From contig JAKUHH010000108.1 of the NCBI GenBank assembly GCA_022701365.1, positions 1,053,821 through 1,117,820 of the forward strand: a DNA stretch of 64,000 nucleotides, written 5' to 3'. The DNA comes from Mycocentrospora acerina. Lineage: Eukaryota > Ascomycota > Dothideomycetes > Pleosporales. The notes under the pieces are model-generated. The model saw only the letters and a program-made list of their open reading frames with translations. It was not told the origin of the DNA and searched no databases. Of this stretch, positions 11,185-23,193 are shown piece after piece (position 1 is the stretch's first letter; each line of letters opens with the position of its first letter). A program made the position numbers and the translations under genes.

Positions 11185-11353
11185 TTTTCCCTTCGATTTG
11201 ATAATCTTGTGATTCCATCTTATCTTTTCAATCAGGTCTTGCTGCCGTACGGCTCGAGGTGTGGCTGCTGCCCGAGGTTGCATTGATTGACCTAACTGAC
11301 AAGCGTTCCTACTGTCGATCCGCTGTTCCATTGTTCTCTCACCAACCACCAAC

Positions 11354-13317
11354 ATGTTGCTCTCACTATCGAGGCTGCTCATTGAGACCTCACTGCTGGC
11401 CTCAGTCGCCTACTCTGCGACCGTCACATACGACTTCGATGTAGGATGGACGTACGGAAATCCAGATGGCATGCAAACACGCCCCGTCATGGGCATCAAC
11501 GGGAAATGGCCCATCCCGCCCATTGTTGCAACCAAAGGAGACCAGGTCATTGTCAACGTCAAGAACTCCCTTGGAAACGAGAGCACATCACTCCACTTCC
11601 ACGGTTTGTACATGAATGGGACTACGCATATGGATGGCCCCATTGGTGTTACCCAGTGCGCAATTCCTCCAGGCAGCTCGTTTACGTACAACTTTACTGT
11701 GAGTCTACTCAAAGCATTCGACCGTCTCGGAGCTGACGATTGAAGGTCGATCAACCAGGCACATATTGGTATCACAGCCATCAACGTGCCCAATATCCAG
11801 ATGGCCTTCGTGGTCCTCTGATTGTGCATGATCCTGAAGATCCCTTCAAAGACATGTACGATGAAGAGGTAGTCCTTACTTTCTCTGACTGGTACCACGA
11901 CCTCATGGTACCTCTATTGTCAAGTTTCCTTAACGTCGCCAACCCCTCTGGCGCGGAGCCTGTTCCTCAATCCGCACTAGTCAATGACACTCAGAACCTG
12001 CCCGTGAAGATTGAACCCGGAAAGACGTATCTATTCAGAATGATTAACATGGGAGCATTTGCTGCGCAGTATGTGTGGTTTGAGGATCACACTATGAAGG
12101 TGGTAGAGGTGGATGGAATCTACACTGAGCCGATGGACGCAGAGATGCTGTACTTTACTGCTGCTCAGCGATACAGCGTGTTGATCACGGCGAAGAACAA
12201 CACGAACTCTAACTTTGCTTTTGTGGCGAGTATGGATGAGGTATGTTTGCCTAATATGGATGCTCAACCATAGCTTTGACTTGCTAACGACATCAGGACC
12301 TTTTCGATGAGGTACCAGCTGGCTTGAACGCAAACGTCACCGGATGGCTCGTATACGACAATGCGAAACCCAAGCCTGCCGCGAAGATGATTGACTCATT
12401 CGAGCCATTTGATGACTTCAAGTTGGTACCGTACGACAAGGAAGGAATCTACGACAAAGTTGACCACTCGATCACTCTGGATCTCAAGATGGACAACTTG
12501 AATGATGGAGCAAACTAGTAAGTGCCATATATATGCTTATCATACAACAACTAAGAATCTCTAGCGCCTTCTTCAACGACGTCACCTACGTCCCTCCCAA
12601 GGTCCCGACGCTTTACACCATCCTCTCAACCGGCTCAAATGCCACCAACCCTATCATCTACGGTAGCAACACCAACTCTTTTGTCCTCGGCGAGAACCAA
12701 GTCGTCGAAATCGTCCTCAACAACAACGACCCTGGAAAGTGCGTAGCTTTCCGCCTCCCCCCCCTTTCATCTACCTCAGACTAACTCTCAACGCCAGACA
12801 TCCTTTCCATCTTCACGGCCACGCCTTCCAAGTCGTCGTCCGCAGCGACGAAGAGACAGGCCTGTACGACCCGGATACCCCACTCACCCTCCCCGCCACC
12901 CCCATGCGCCGCGACACCATTCTCGTCCGCCCCAACGGCCACACCGTGCTGCGCTTCCGTTCCGACAACCCCGGCGTATGGCTTTTCCACTGCCATATTG
13001 AATGGCACGTCGCCTCGGGCCTAATCGCGACCATCATCGAGGCCCCACTCTCCGTGCAAGCGCAACTTTCTGGCAAGATCCCCGACGACCACTGGAAGGT
13101 GTGCAAAGAAGCAAAGGTCCCGACCGAGGGAAATGCCGCAGGAAACACAAAGAACTTTTTGGATCTGACCGGCGAAAACAAGAGCCCTGGACGACTTCCC
13201 GCAGGCTTCACAGCGAGGGGCATTGTCGCGTTGGTGTTTAGCTGCTTGGCGGCATTTGTAGGAATGGGCGTCATCAGCTGGTACGGAATGAAGCCTGTGA
13301 AGGCGAAGGCGACGTAG
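11354..13317 (+). CDS. FET3: Multicopper ferroxidase Fet3
   Basis: Five exons, 11354-11698, 11746-12240, 12297-12517, 12565-12738 and 12798-13317, close in phase to 584 residues. The enzyme oxidises Fe(II) to Fe(III) outside the cell for uptake through Ftr1. All four copper-ligand blocks are visible: HFHGLYMNGT, WYHSH, HPFHLHGH and HCHIEWH. A signal peptide opens the protein, many N-glycosylation sequons follow, and a single membrane helix near the C-terminus (IVALVFSCLAAFVGMGVISW) precedes a short basic cytoplasmic tail. This topology (type I membrane protein) distinguishes it from secreted laccases. The divergent FTR1 neighbour supports the assignment. Confidence 0.95.
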
Positions 13318-14565
13318 TTTTGTTCCTCTCCCCTTCCAAAGATGTTACAACACCTTGGCAACGATATCCTGTATGTGTTGAATGACCACGGTCCTATCTT
13401 TCTTACACACCATCATCATCATTATCTTCTCCTTTTTTTTCTTCGCTGTAAAAGAAAAAAAAGGGACAAAGTCCGACGCGAGCTACTTGTTCTTTTTTCT
13501 CTCTCTTTCTTTTCTGGCGATTGCGATTCCCCTCTCTTTTTATTTTTATTTTGCTACAAATGCAAGATTGTTAATGAAAATCACATGTTGATACGTTTTT
13601 TTTTTAAATAAAAAAGGTCTCTCTTCTTCTATACCGTGACGTGAAATATCTCACTGGGAGGTTTTTTTTTAACAAATATCGTTCGGTAACCCCCTTCTTT
13701 CACTGCTCCCGCTCTCTCCCTTTTTTCTCTCTCTCTTTAGCTACCTCCTTTCAGACATGACATAGCGAAACATGACACAACACAACACATCAAGCCTGCC
13801 CCGTCCGTCCCGCCTACCCACTTCAAACTACCAACGTATAGGCAAACGGCCCGAGTAAGAGTGATTGACCTTCCATTCCATTCCGCTCTGTTCCCTTTTC
13901 GCCACGAAGCGTATTCCGCAGCATATCAAGCACCGTCCTGGTTCGTGACTGCAAGCCTTGAGGAGTTTTGGTTGCGTTGTGTTGTGTTGTGTTGTGTTGT
14001 TTTCTGCAGTCTAGAGAGAGAGAGATACAAGGAGTATGAAATTGTGCGTCTCAAGGCGAGACAATAAGTCTTTCCTTTGCTCTGCTCTGCTCTGCTCTAA
14101 TTGAGGCCAGCACGACGATAGTCTGTTCAGTCTCGTCGTCGTCGTCGTCGTTGTTGTCGTCGTGCAAATTTGGAGGCGTGGAGGAGGAGATATAAATCCG
14201 TCCCATCGATTTGGCATCGCGTGATAACCTGTATTTTTTTCTCTCTTGAAGAACGAAAACAAGGGTATTTGAATTCAGGTTGGCATCCATTGGCAGTATC
14301 TTCTCCCCCTCTCTCTAAAAAAGGGGGGGTGGCACACAAGACAGCGAGAGATCAAGTTTCATAATAGAGGGGGTATTGAACTAAAAACGCGCAGAAAAAC
14401 ACATTAGTGTGAGAAAATTCTGATATTTACAATTATTCTCCAGACGGATTTCTCAAGCGTCAAGATGGGCCTCGTTCTTCTCTTTACTAATATACAGTGT
14501 ATAGAAAAAAAGGGTCTGCAAAAGCCAATCTCTAGCCCAGATGCAAGAAAACGATGGGATTTCGT
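13318..14565. other. Intergenic, pyrimidine-rich, simple repeats
   Basis: Convergent 3 prime ends of FET3 and the permease. It contains many T and CT homopolymer tracts, a TTGTG repeat at about 13973-14000 and a CTCTG repeat at about 14079-14098. No coding frame with a recognisable domain was found. Confidence 0.5.
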
Positions 14566-16535
14566 TTATTTGCTCTGTGTGCTGAGCAAGCTAGCTCTCC
14601 TGGCCTCTAGGACGGCTTCCTCGTGCGTGGGAGGACCCTCGTAGTTCTTCTTGCCCCAGACAAAGTACCACGCGGTAGCGATCAAGAAGAATGCAGCGAA
14701 AACCACGGAGGCGTAGTTCATCGACGTGGGGGTAACCGGGAGGTAAGTTGGCATGGAGAAGAGGGGTGTGGCAAGGGCGGACCAGGCTGCATCATAGGTT
14801 AGTTTTGTATTTCAATGCCAATTCGAAGGAGCAGCTCACCAATAGCGACCACATTGCAGAAGGTTCCGAGAGCACCGAGATGGAAGCTTCCCTCCTTGAC
14901 CTGCTTGCGCCCACCAATCAAAGAAACAACAATTGGAATTGCGTAGCTGACAGTCAAGCAAATGACACCAACACCGGAGAAGGCGTTGAAAGCCGCAGCG
15001 GCTCCGAAGTAGATGAGACCGAGCGCGAGTTGCACAATCATGCTGAGCATCATGGCGTTGAGTGGAACATCAAGCTTGGGGTTGATAGTCTTCCACAGCT
15101 TGAATCCGGGGATGGCGCCATCACGAGCAAAAGCCCAGGTGGCTCGGGACGCAGCAGTTGTGCATCCAATACCGCAGAAGAATCCGAGGACAAGGAGTGG
15201 GGACAACAGAGCAATCGCAGCACCGGAGGATCCGACAGCCTCCTTGATAATCACTGGCATGGGCTGGCCGGAGGCAAGAGCTGCAAGCATCGCTTGGTCA
15301 GGCAGGACGAAGACAAGGGGGATGAGGAACACTAGGCCGGCAATGGTGTTGAGCACGACAGTGGCGACCATGGCTTTGGGAACCTGTGTAGCAGGGTGTT
15401 CAACTTCTTCACACATCCTACGTGCTAGTTAGTACATGGACAAATTTTGGATGAATATTACCGCGTCTGAATAAAGCATAGGGCGCAATGGATGGAGTAT
15501 GGGTCGCTTGGGGAGAACAAGGGCTTTGCCGCATGGAATTTTTTTGCTCGGGGGAGGCTGGCATGGGCAAGGGCTGCTGCTGTCGCTATGGCAGGAAAAA
15601 AGGGCATGCTCACGAGATGATCATTCCAGTCGACGAGGTTGCGTAGGCTGCGTGGAGTAATCCAACACAGAAAGACCATCCAGGGACCCATCCGGAATTG
15701 GAAGCATCAAACTCGGTGAAGACGTAAGTGGCACTATGGCGTCCGTTTTTGGCAATGGCAAGCACACACACAATAATGGCAAGGATACCGGCAAAGGTCC
15801 AAAAGATGGCAAAAGTCTGGTCTATGTAAGTAACTCATCCAAAAAAGTCAATTGAAGGGGCGCGCTCACATCCAACCAGGGCAACCATTTGTTTCCTAGA
15901 GAAGAGACAATGTTGCAGATAAGGGTGATGCCAAGGAATATAAGGTAAATCTGGTATGGTTCACCGGCGAGAATGCCGACTCCAGGGGAGCTTTCGAAGA
16001 CGTTGATGCAAGCCACGAGGAAGAGCGAGGTAGCAAAGTTAACCGAGAGGGTAATGGTTATGTTACCAACTACAAACGACCAGCCGCAAATCCACGAAGC
16101 GATTTTCCGATAAGAAGGCGGCGCCAGCATAAAAGTCTGGTAGTAAACACCGCCACTTGTCGGGAAGACGCTTGTGATTTCGCCCAAGGAGGCAGCGACA
16201 CAGATGATGATGAGGGACACACCGAGCCAGCCCCAGATGATGTTGGTGGGCCCACCGCAGACTATGGGGTAGTAGAGAGTTGTGGCCAGACCGTAGGGAA
16301 TGGAAGCCAGGACAAAGGACATGAAGGCGACTTGCAGCGTTGACCGCGAGCGCACGAGCTCGGACTTGTAGCCCATGGCAGCCAGCAGATCGTCGGCATC
16401 GTGGGGATCCTCGGTCGAAGGGTTCCTGCCGCCCACGCTCAGTTTCCTGCTCTTCTTTTCATGGCTGCGAGTGCGGTGCACTTCGTTCTCGGCAGCATAG
16501 GCATCCGATTGGGTGCCGTAGCGGTAGTCGGCCAT
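14566..16535 (-). CDS. APC-family amino acid/GABA/choline-type permease
   Basis: Four exons, 16535-15870, 15816-15614, 15417-14840 and 14786-14566, close in phase to 555 residues. It is a plasma membrane or vacuolar transporter of the fungal amino acid/choline (ACT) branch of the APC superfamily (Uga4, Hnm1, Bat1 relatives). About twelve hydrophobic segments are visible. Family marks include the N-terminal DADDLLAAMGYKSELVRSRS region, TSGGVYYQTFMLAP, SWICGWSFVVGN and the CEEVEHPATQVPKAM segment after the sixth helix. Substrate (GABA, choline or another amine) cannot be settled from sequence. An in-frame upstream Met at 16718 exists, but the start at 16535 fits the usual family N-terminus better. 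Confidence 0.92.
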
Positions 16536-18418
16536 GAGGGGCAAGATGTCGTCTTGACAGGAGTGGCCGGGAGGAGGGAAAGGAACCTTTTGGTGTCGCA
16601 GCGGAGACTCTGTGATGATTTGCAGCGCGGGCCCACGCTTTTGAATGCTGCGGCGGCACGTCAGATAGGCGCATGGCCGGGTCCACTTGCCAGGAAGACG
16701 CAAGTCTTCGTAGCGCACGGCCCAGGCGTCTTCTCCAATAGACAGCTCGTCCGCGCTTGGCGTCTGTTGCTCGTGGGATTGGGTCGGATAGGGCGGTTTG
16801 GGCGAGCCGAGGAAATCACCGAATTAGGCCAGACGCGGACTAGTGTATCCGCGCTCGCGTCTCGAGCCTGTCTCCAAGCGGGACAAATGGCGAAAATTTC
16901 GTGCCCTCGAGTCCAGTATGACATCAATGCCTGGGATGATTTGAGTTGCTGCCATTCGCCGCCTCCTCGCGCGAGTTGCACACGTGTGGCCGGCTGTAGG
17001 GTGCCTGGGCGGGCAGGACTAGGAAGAGTTCGCAGGGTGGTGTCGGGCTGTCAGCATCAAGTAAATTGCGGTATGTCTCTCGTTCCACAGCCAATGGGAG
17101 TTGCTGACAAGGTCATGATTGGCGTTTTGGCGTTCTGGCGTCGACAAGGGCTTTTGGCATGAGCCATTATCACCTCCGACGACCCGGCTTTGGTGTCCGG
17201 AAAGGCCATAAAGATCCTGCATCTATCGCGTGCGCACACACACCATGCTGACCTAGACAAGCCCATGCGACGAGCAACCGAGGGGGAACACGACATGGCC
17301 GCCACGATAGAGTGATTAGGCTGCGGCCAGTAAAATACAGGATGCTCTTTCCATTCCAGACCCTCACCACGACGGCCCAGGCCAGCAACGTTGGAAGAGG
17401 GGAATCCACGTCGCACGACTTGACCACGACAGCCTCTGAGCAACAAACCGCAACAGCCTGCACCGGCTACGTCATCGACACTCCACCCCCATTCCACCGT
17501 CCCCATCCCGCCAGACAGGTAAGCTCATCGTACTCGGCGCTTCCAAGGCGCGCCAGCGACATGCTCTTGAGCCTCCACACCCGCATCCGCACTTGGGGCC
17601 TGAGGATCGCCGCTGAAACGCCCCACAAGAGCGTAACACCACAGTTGCGTTACGTGATGTTGAACAGGGACCGCCCCAGTCGGCACTGGCTCAACCGCAA
17701 CCTCCATGTCGTGCAACGCACTACATGTGAAAAAAAAATACTTCTCAGGACACTGCCACTCATCTGCCGTGCTGAGTGAGGCGCTCTGCACGATGATAGG
17801 TAGAAGGGCACAGCACAGACCAAGGCGGCTGTTACCTACTCTTCGGCCATTTCCCTTTTCAACCATGCCCGGACCACCCGCCTATCTCCTCTCATTCCCG
17901 CGCTGCAAAGCACTTGCGACAAGGCCCGTCGTGGGAGCAAGGTGCTGGGTATTGTCGGCTGGCGGTAATGACATGTTGCCGCTTTGCTATGTGTCAAGCG
18001 AATGCATAACAACGTCCATTATGAAAATATCTGATGCCACCTTGTAAACTGCATGAAAACAAGTACTCCTCTACGACTCTCGTTACTGTCTCATAGCCTG
18101 AGTGAGAGATACTAACCCCGGGCCCAGGTCCGGGCACGGGTACAGGCTCCCACAAGCTGTGCGCTTATCAGTAGTACGCGTACCATGTATCAGCGCGGAT
18201 TGGCATCCTGGAAGGCTTCACTATCTCCCCATATCACAATCCTTCTGTTCGGATCGCTATTCAGAAAGTGTCCCCAGTTTCCAGAGGGCTTTGTTATATG
18301 AATCTAGACAAAAAAAAGTGGAGCTTGCAATAAAGGGTCCATCCGCCTCTGATTACACACAACACATACCAATGACAGTTGCTCTACCAAAGACCAATCC
18401 CCTTCTCCCTCAGCGCCT
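16536..18418. other. Long intergenic region
   Basis: About 1.9 kb separates the permease promoter from the 3 prime end of the SRA gene. Several frames are open over 300-750 bases on both strands, mostly GC-rich sequence next to the permease start. None shows a domain or a consistent exon structure. I see no gene. Confidence 0.45.
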
Positions 18419-20921
18419 CTACACAACAGCGTCCGACACTACACCCCCACCATTGTTTCTCCTCCCACCAGCATCCCCCAGTAAATCCGTACCCGGATCC
18501 TTGGCCTCAGCCTTCACGCTCACACCCTGATGCACCATCTTCCTCAATCCCAACGCTGCTCTAGAGTCTTCCTCGCCCAGGTCCCCGAAACGCTCTGGCA
18601 CATGGCTCGATGTTGGACTGCTAACCGGTGTCGCTGCTCTAGGCCGAGAGACAAACTTCATGACACTAAAAGGCAGGGACCGAGTCGCTGGCGAAAACAG
18701 CTTATCCACAAAGGGATCGTCTTCAGACGACGGGAGGGAGAGGGGCGAAATGACCTCTTTCGGTGATGAGTTGGAGAGACTGGGAGAAGCCTTTTCCTCA
18801 TCCTTCTCAATTGATGGTGCTACACTGTCGAAACACTCCATCATCGCACTAAGCGATACAGGAGGAGCCAGCTCATTCGAGACGGAGACGGAGTTTCTTC
18901 TCCCTGCCGTGAATAGGCCCTCAGGACTGAATGGCCTGATGGGAGTAGGAGAGTGCACAAGCATACCATCGTCTGAAGAACTTTGGCGTGATCTCAAAGG
19001 CGTTGTGGATCTCACGACATCTCCCAAACAACTATCCGCTTCGTCATTAGCACCGTCAAAGAGCTTCGCTATTGGGTTCCGACTCCGCACGAAGATGGAT
19101 TTCTGACTATCGGAATTCTTGAGATCCGAAGCACCTCGTTGCTTTGTTCGTTTCTTGAATTCACCGCTCTTCCTCTTCCTGTGCGGTCCAGGAACCGGAC
19201 TGGAAACCTCTCTCTCGGTTGGCTGGGGGCTCCTTGTGTGATCCCTTTTTACAACTGGCGCTGCTGGAGCATGTGAGACGATCTCTTTGTGTACAATGGG
19301 AGGTTGGTTGGAAGATGATGGTAAGGATAGTTCGGCGTTCCAGTCCGTCCAGGGCGCGACCTCTCGAATATTAGAGGCGGTACTGGTATGTGTATGATTG
19401 CTGCTGCTGACCGACCCCGTGTTCGTGAACAGATACGAATCGTTGGACAATTTATCATAGTCACTCAGTTCTTGTGTTGGAGTTCTGGACCCGCTGGCCA
19501 TATCCCACGGGAAATAATTCGATTCCAGGCACGTGATATTCATGAGAGATGAAGCACCTGTTGACCCTTCGTGATGCTCTTCAGGAGCATTATAGCGAGA
19601 AGGCCTAGAAACTATTGTGCGAGGTGGGGAATTCGAAGCACCTCTAATCTGAGCTTTTGGTACAACACCCACCATTGGTTGTGGCTGCTGAGGCATAATT
19701 GGTGGTGCAGCCTTAGCTACCGGGTGTACACCCGTTTTGGCCTGACGTGAGGACGATCCCTTGCGTTTGCTCTCACGATACACTCGACGGAGCCGCTTGT
19801 ACTCCAAGTAATCATCTACTTCGGTGGCTGTTGGGTGTCTGCTAACTTCCTCAAAGGGTACCGAGTCTTTACGCTCGAATTTGACCTCAAAAATAATGTC
19901 TCCTTCAGTCCGTTCACCCCCCGCTGCATCAGAATGTTTGGCCCGGCAAATAGACCAGCCCTTGACTGCATACCTGATGTTCTATTAGTTATACACTTCA
20001 CACGATAGAAAAGTTTCCCACGAACAATCCCTCGTATCTTATGCCAGCCTTCGGTCCCCATATACTGTTGACACTGTGACTGCGGAGCACTCGTACAGGA
20101 CCTCTGCTCTTTGAAGTTGCAGCAGTGAGACGAAATTTCCCCTTGTCGTGCTGTGGAACGCGATACGTGAAGCACTCCCCTGAGCTTGCTTCGACTTCGC
20201 CAGTGTCTTTGAGAACAAGAGCATATGCGCCGTGTTTGTCGAATGTCGTCCCACCTTCGACTGCCTCGAGCCCGATAATCCCAGCGTGATAAGCAAAGAG
20301 TGAATTGATCCACCAACTGTAAATCTATCGATTAGCGCGAGACTTGCGAAAACAGCTTCCGAAAAAAAACTTACGCTCCAGCTACAAAACTCAAATTACC
20401 ATGCCTATGAGACCGCTTGGTGTAAATTTTGTCGGGGCATAATGTTTGCCATCGCCGAAGAAGTGCCTTTCATACATCGCTCAGTCCTCAAAGTACTTCA
20501 TCAAGTCGCGCATATAGCGTACCTCTTTAGAATACTCATTGACACTAGCGACACCCTCGAGCCGCCCACCTCTCCCATACAAGAACGGATGCAGGTTTTT
20601 AAGCGGCCCAAACCTCGCCGTCCAGAGCGCAACAATCTCGTCGCAGTCGTCGCACAGCCGTCCGGGCCATCGAGTAGCAACACCTGAGATTTCATGGACC
20701 GCCTTGGCAATCCCCGTCGCTCGCAGATCCAAAGCTGTAATGTGTGTGGCGTGCCGGAGGGCCATAAATGTTTCATGCAAGATCAGGACATCGTTGGGTC
20801 GTAGGACATTGGGACCCTCGCGTGCTACCTTTAGATCCAGATCATCGCGGATCCACGTGGCGAGGTGTTTGAGCCGGGTTCGCGACAGGTCAGTGTTGAC
20901 TGGAGGGGTGTCTAGAAACAT
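18419..20921 (-). CDS. SRA-YDG (SAD/SRA) domain protein
   Basis: Four exons; exon 1 is 20921-20523, then one near 20475-20378, one near 20316-20041, and a long last exon from about 19970 to 18419. About 775 residues. The central part (about residues 165-300) matches the SRA-YDG fold known from UHRF1 and plant SUVH proteins. It shows HAGIIGLEAVEGG, HGAYALVLKDTGE, CFTYRVPQ, GPVRVLRSH, IRYEGLYAVKGW and IIFEVKFER in the right order. SRA domains read 5-methylcytosine, often hemimethylated, in DNA. The first 130 residues (DVLILHETFMALRHATHITALDLRATG) form a helical region common in fungal homologs. The C-terminal 450 residues are disordered, Ser/Pro-rich with basic KRKSGEFKKRTKQR patches, suggesting nuclear localisation. 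No RING, Tudor, PHD or SET domain is seen. The last splice (donor GTTCGT) restores the YEGLY motif. Confidence 0.85.
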
Positions 20922-21212
20922 TGTGATTTTTCTTTTCTTTGCGAGGCAAAGAGATGCTGGGAAATGGATATGCAGAGAAACAAAGACGTATCGGTGGTTG
21001 GGAAGAGTTTGAAGAGGTGTAGTGGAGGAGGCTGTAGGAATTGTTTATTACTCAAATAGAATGACCGCTGTGCGTCGAGATGGGAATTGAGAGGAGGCAG
21101 CAACGATCGTGTGTGTGTTTGCAGGCTCTAAGCACCGTCTAAAATATCTGCAGTTCTGAGGCAGGTATATCTTCCTTCGCCATGTCATCAACAACTCTTC
21201 AACATAACTGGA
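20922..21212. other. Intergenic, SRA promoter and RCM1 3 prime end
   Basis: Short spacer of about 290 bases. Nothing further is recognised. Confidence 0.4.
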
Positions 21213-23013
21213 TCATTTGGTTCCCTTTTGCTTCTTCTTCTTCCGCTCCTTTGTGTCGTTCTCTGCAGGTACAGCTGTAACTACGACTTCCTGAGGCGAT
21301 TCATCATCACTGAAGCCTGACCACTCTTCGTCGTTGCCCGAGGTGATTTCGGCCGCTTCTTTTGATACATCTCCGTCATCTCGAACAAGTGCTGCGACGA
21401 AAAACCCCATAGTGCCATCTTCAGTTCCCTTGTCGCATCGAATGCACCCATCCAGGACCTCTTTCTTCGTCTCTTCATCCACGACGCTACCACTCAGCTT
21501 CTCTTCTTCCCAAACTCCCCGAACGTTCCATTTCTTCATACCGTCCACCTGATGTTCTCGTTTCAGGATCTTCCATCCACGCTCTCTAGCAACAGTAGAA
21601 GCGAGCGCCTGGAAAACAACACCTTCGTTCTCCTCGAAATGAATCGAGCATGTAGAGTAGGTAATCTTGCGTGCATTTTCGAAGCGCATAGCATGGTTGA
21701 GAATGTGCAACTGGAATTTGGACAGCGCAGTGAGTCGTTCGGACAGCTTTCCGTCAACGGGTGTTTCTTCCGGCGTCGAATCGTCCAGATCCAGATTCAG
21801 GACAGCAACGGATTCCGAGGCAGTATCCGCTTCATCGCCTCGCTTTCTTTTCTTGTTCTTGCTAGGTTTTTGCGCGCTATCTGCGCCAGAATGAGGGGCA
21901 GGCAAGTGCATCTTGAGCGCATCGTCTCGTCCAACGATGCCAGTCCCTGAGCAGCTGGGATCCAACAAGATGGCGCCAACGCGTGCAAACTCGTCTGACC
22001 CTGGTCTGGCGGCTATAAAGTCACTGCTGCCTTTCACGGTAACAATCTTGTCTGCTGATGCAAGCTTAACCATCTTTTGCAACGTCCCAGTCCGGACCTT
22101 GTCCCGCTCAAAAGCGATAACTTTCTGGCCCTGTCGCGATTTCTGGCTTGAGATGACCGCTGCCAGATGTGTCGTCTTGTTCCCTGGCGCTGCGCAGCCG
22201 TCGATAACGTCTCCATCATCAGGCGAAAGATCTAGCAAGTATGCGGGGAAGCACGATGCCTTATCCTGGAAGATGATATGGCCACTAGCATATGCAGACG
22301 ACCTGCCCAAATCGACTTTTGACGGAAGCGCGAGGAGATTGGGTATGTTTGGATCCTTGAAGTAGATTTTGGCCCCTCTTGATGCTGAAAGTATCTCTGA
22401 GAGGTGTTCCGCCTCCTTGAATCCTGCAAATGTGGTCGAAAGCTGCTGATCCAACGTCGTCTTGATCGTGTTGATGCGCACCCAGCGTGGGTGTCGAATG
22501 GTCTTTTGCGCATCACCATCCTGGACATCGAGCTCACCATTGTTCACGGCTTCCCTAAACGCGTCGAGAGTCGCATGTCCATATCTTATCCGCGCCTTGG
22601 TGAACTCGGCACTCAGACGAGCTTTGTGCCGCGTGACGGCGAGCTTGAGGACATGGGTTGCGGGCGCAGCGACGCCGCTCTTGGCTAGGAGCAGGTCGTG
22701 GGTAAGGAGGAGCGCAAGGATTGGGGTGAGCTGAGACCAACAAGTTAGCTCGAGAGTCCTAGACGACTGGCACACACTTGGTGCGCAGAAAACATGCAGA
22801 CGGGTCGCGTACCTTCCTCTCCTCGGTCAACAACCTGCATTTCTCAATGACATCCTTGAGTACAAGCGACCATTTGGAGGCTTCAGCAACAAGCGCAAAG
22901 ACCTGGCCTGGCGAGCTTTTCAAATCCTTCTTCTTGAATATCCGCGACACCAAAGAGCCACCGACCTTTTCGGGGTTCGCGAGGATCGCGGCGGCCTCGT
23001 AGTAGAGAGACAT
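21213..23013 (-). CDS. RCM1: 25S rRNA (cytosine-C5) methyltransferase
   Basis: Exons 23013-22813 and 22730-21213 give 572 residues. It is the fungal NSUN5 homolog, a nucleolar enzyme that methylates one cytosine of large-subunit rRNA. The N-terminus (SLYYEAAAIL, VFALVAEASKW) is typical for the Rcm1/NSUN5 group. Catalytic marks are DGCAAPGNKTTHLA (SAM binding), LLDPSCSGTGIV (motif IV Cys) and TYSTCSIHFEENE (motif VI Cys). The C-terminus is acidic then very Lys-rich, as expected for a nucleolar protein. It is divergent from the following gene with only 180 bases between start codons, so the two probably share a promoter. Confidence 0.95.
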
Positions 23014-23193
23014 TGCAGCGGCTGGACGCTGAATATTTTTTTGGCCTTGAGCTTGGAGCTTGGAGCTAGGAGCGAGATAAGTGGGGCGTCCCCGCGGACC
23101 GATCCTTTGCAGCGCGTCTCTGAACCATCACTTCCTTGAAGCTAGCCTTGCCCCACCGTTGTTTATCTGTTCATCCCCACGCCAAACTCCACA

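Larger units (their letters stand above)
10578..11353. promoter_or_regulatory. Bidirectional FTR1-FET3 promoter
   Basis: The 776 bases between the two start codons must drive both genes. Three perfect ATCWGATAA matches and further single GATA cores (for example around 10976 and 11199-11225) lie here. In filamentous ascomycetes ATCWGATAA is the reported target of the iron-responsive GATA repressor (SreA/SRE family). Iron repression of both genes is therefore expected, but it is inferred from the motifs. Confidence 0.8.

Noticed and set aside
11354..13317. Laccase
   Set aside because: The C-terminal membrane helix and the divergent FTR1 partner fit a Fet3 ferroxidase; copper motifs alone would not separate the two.
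16401..17162. Plus-strand open frame of 253 residues
   Set aside because: Antisense to the permease N-terminus and its promoter; no domain, and composition typical of a shadow frame.
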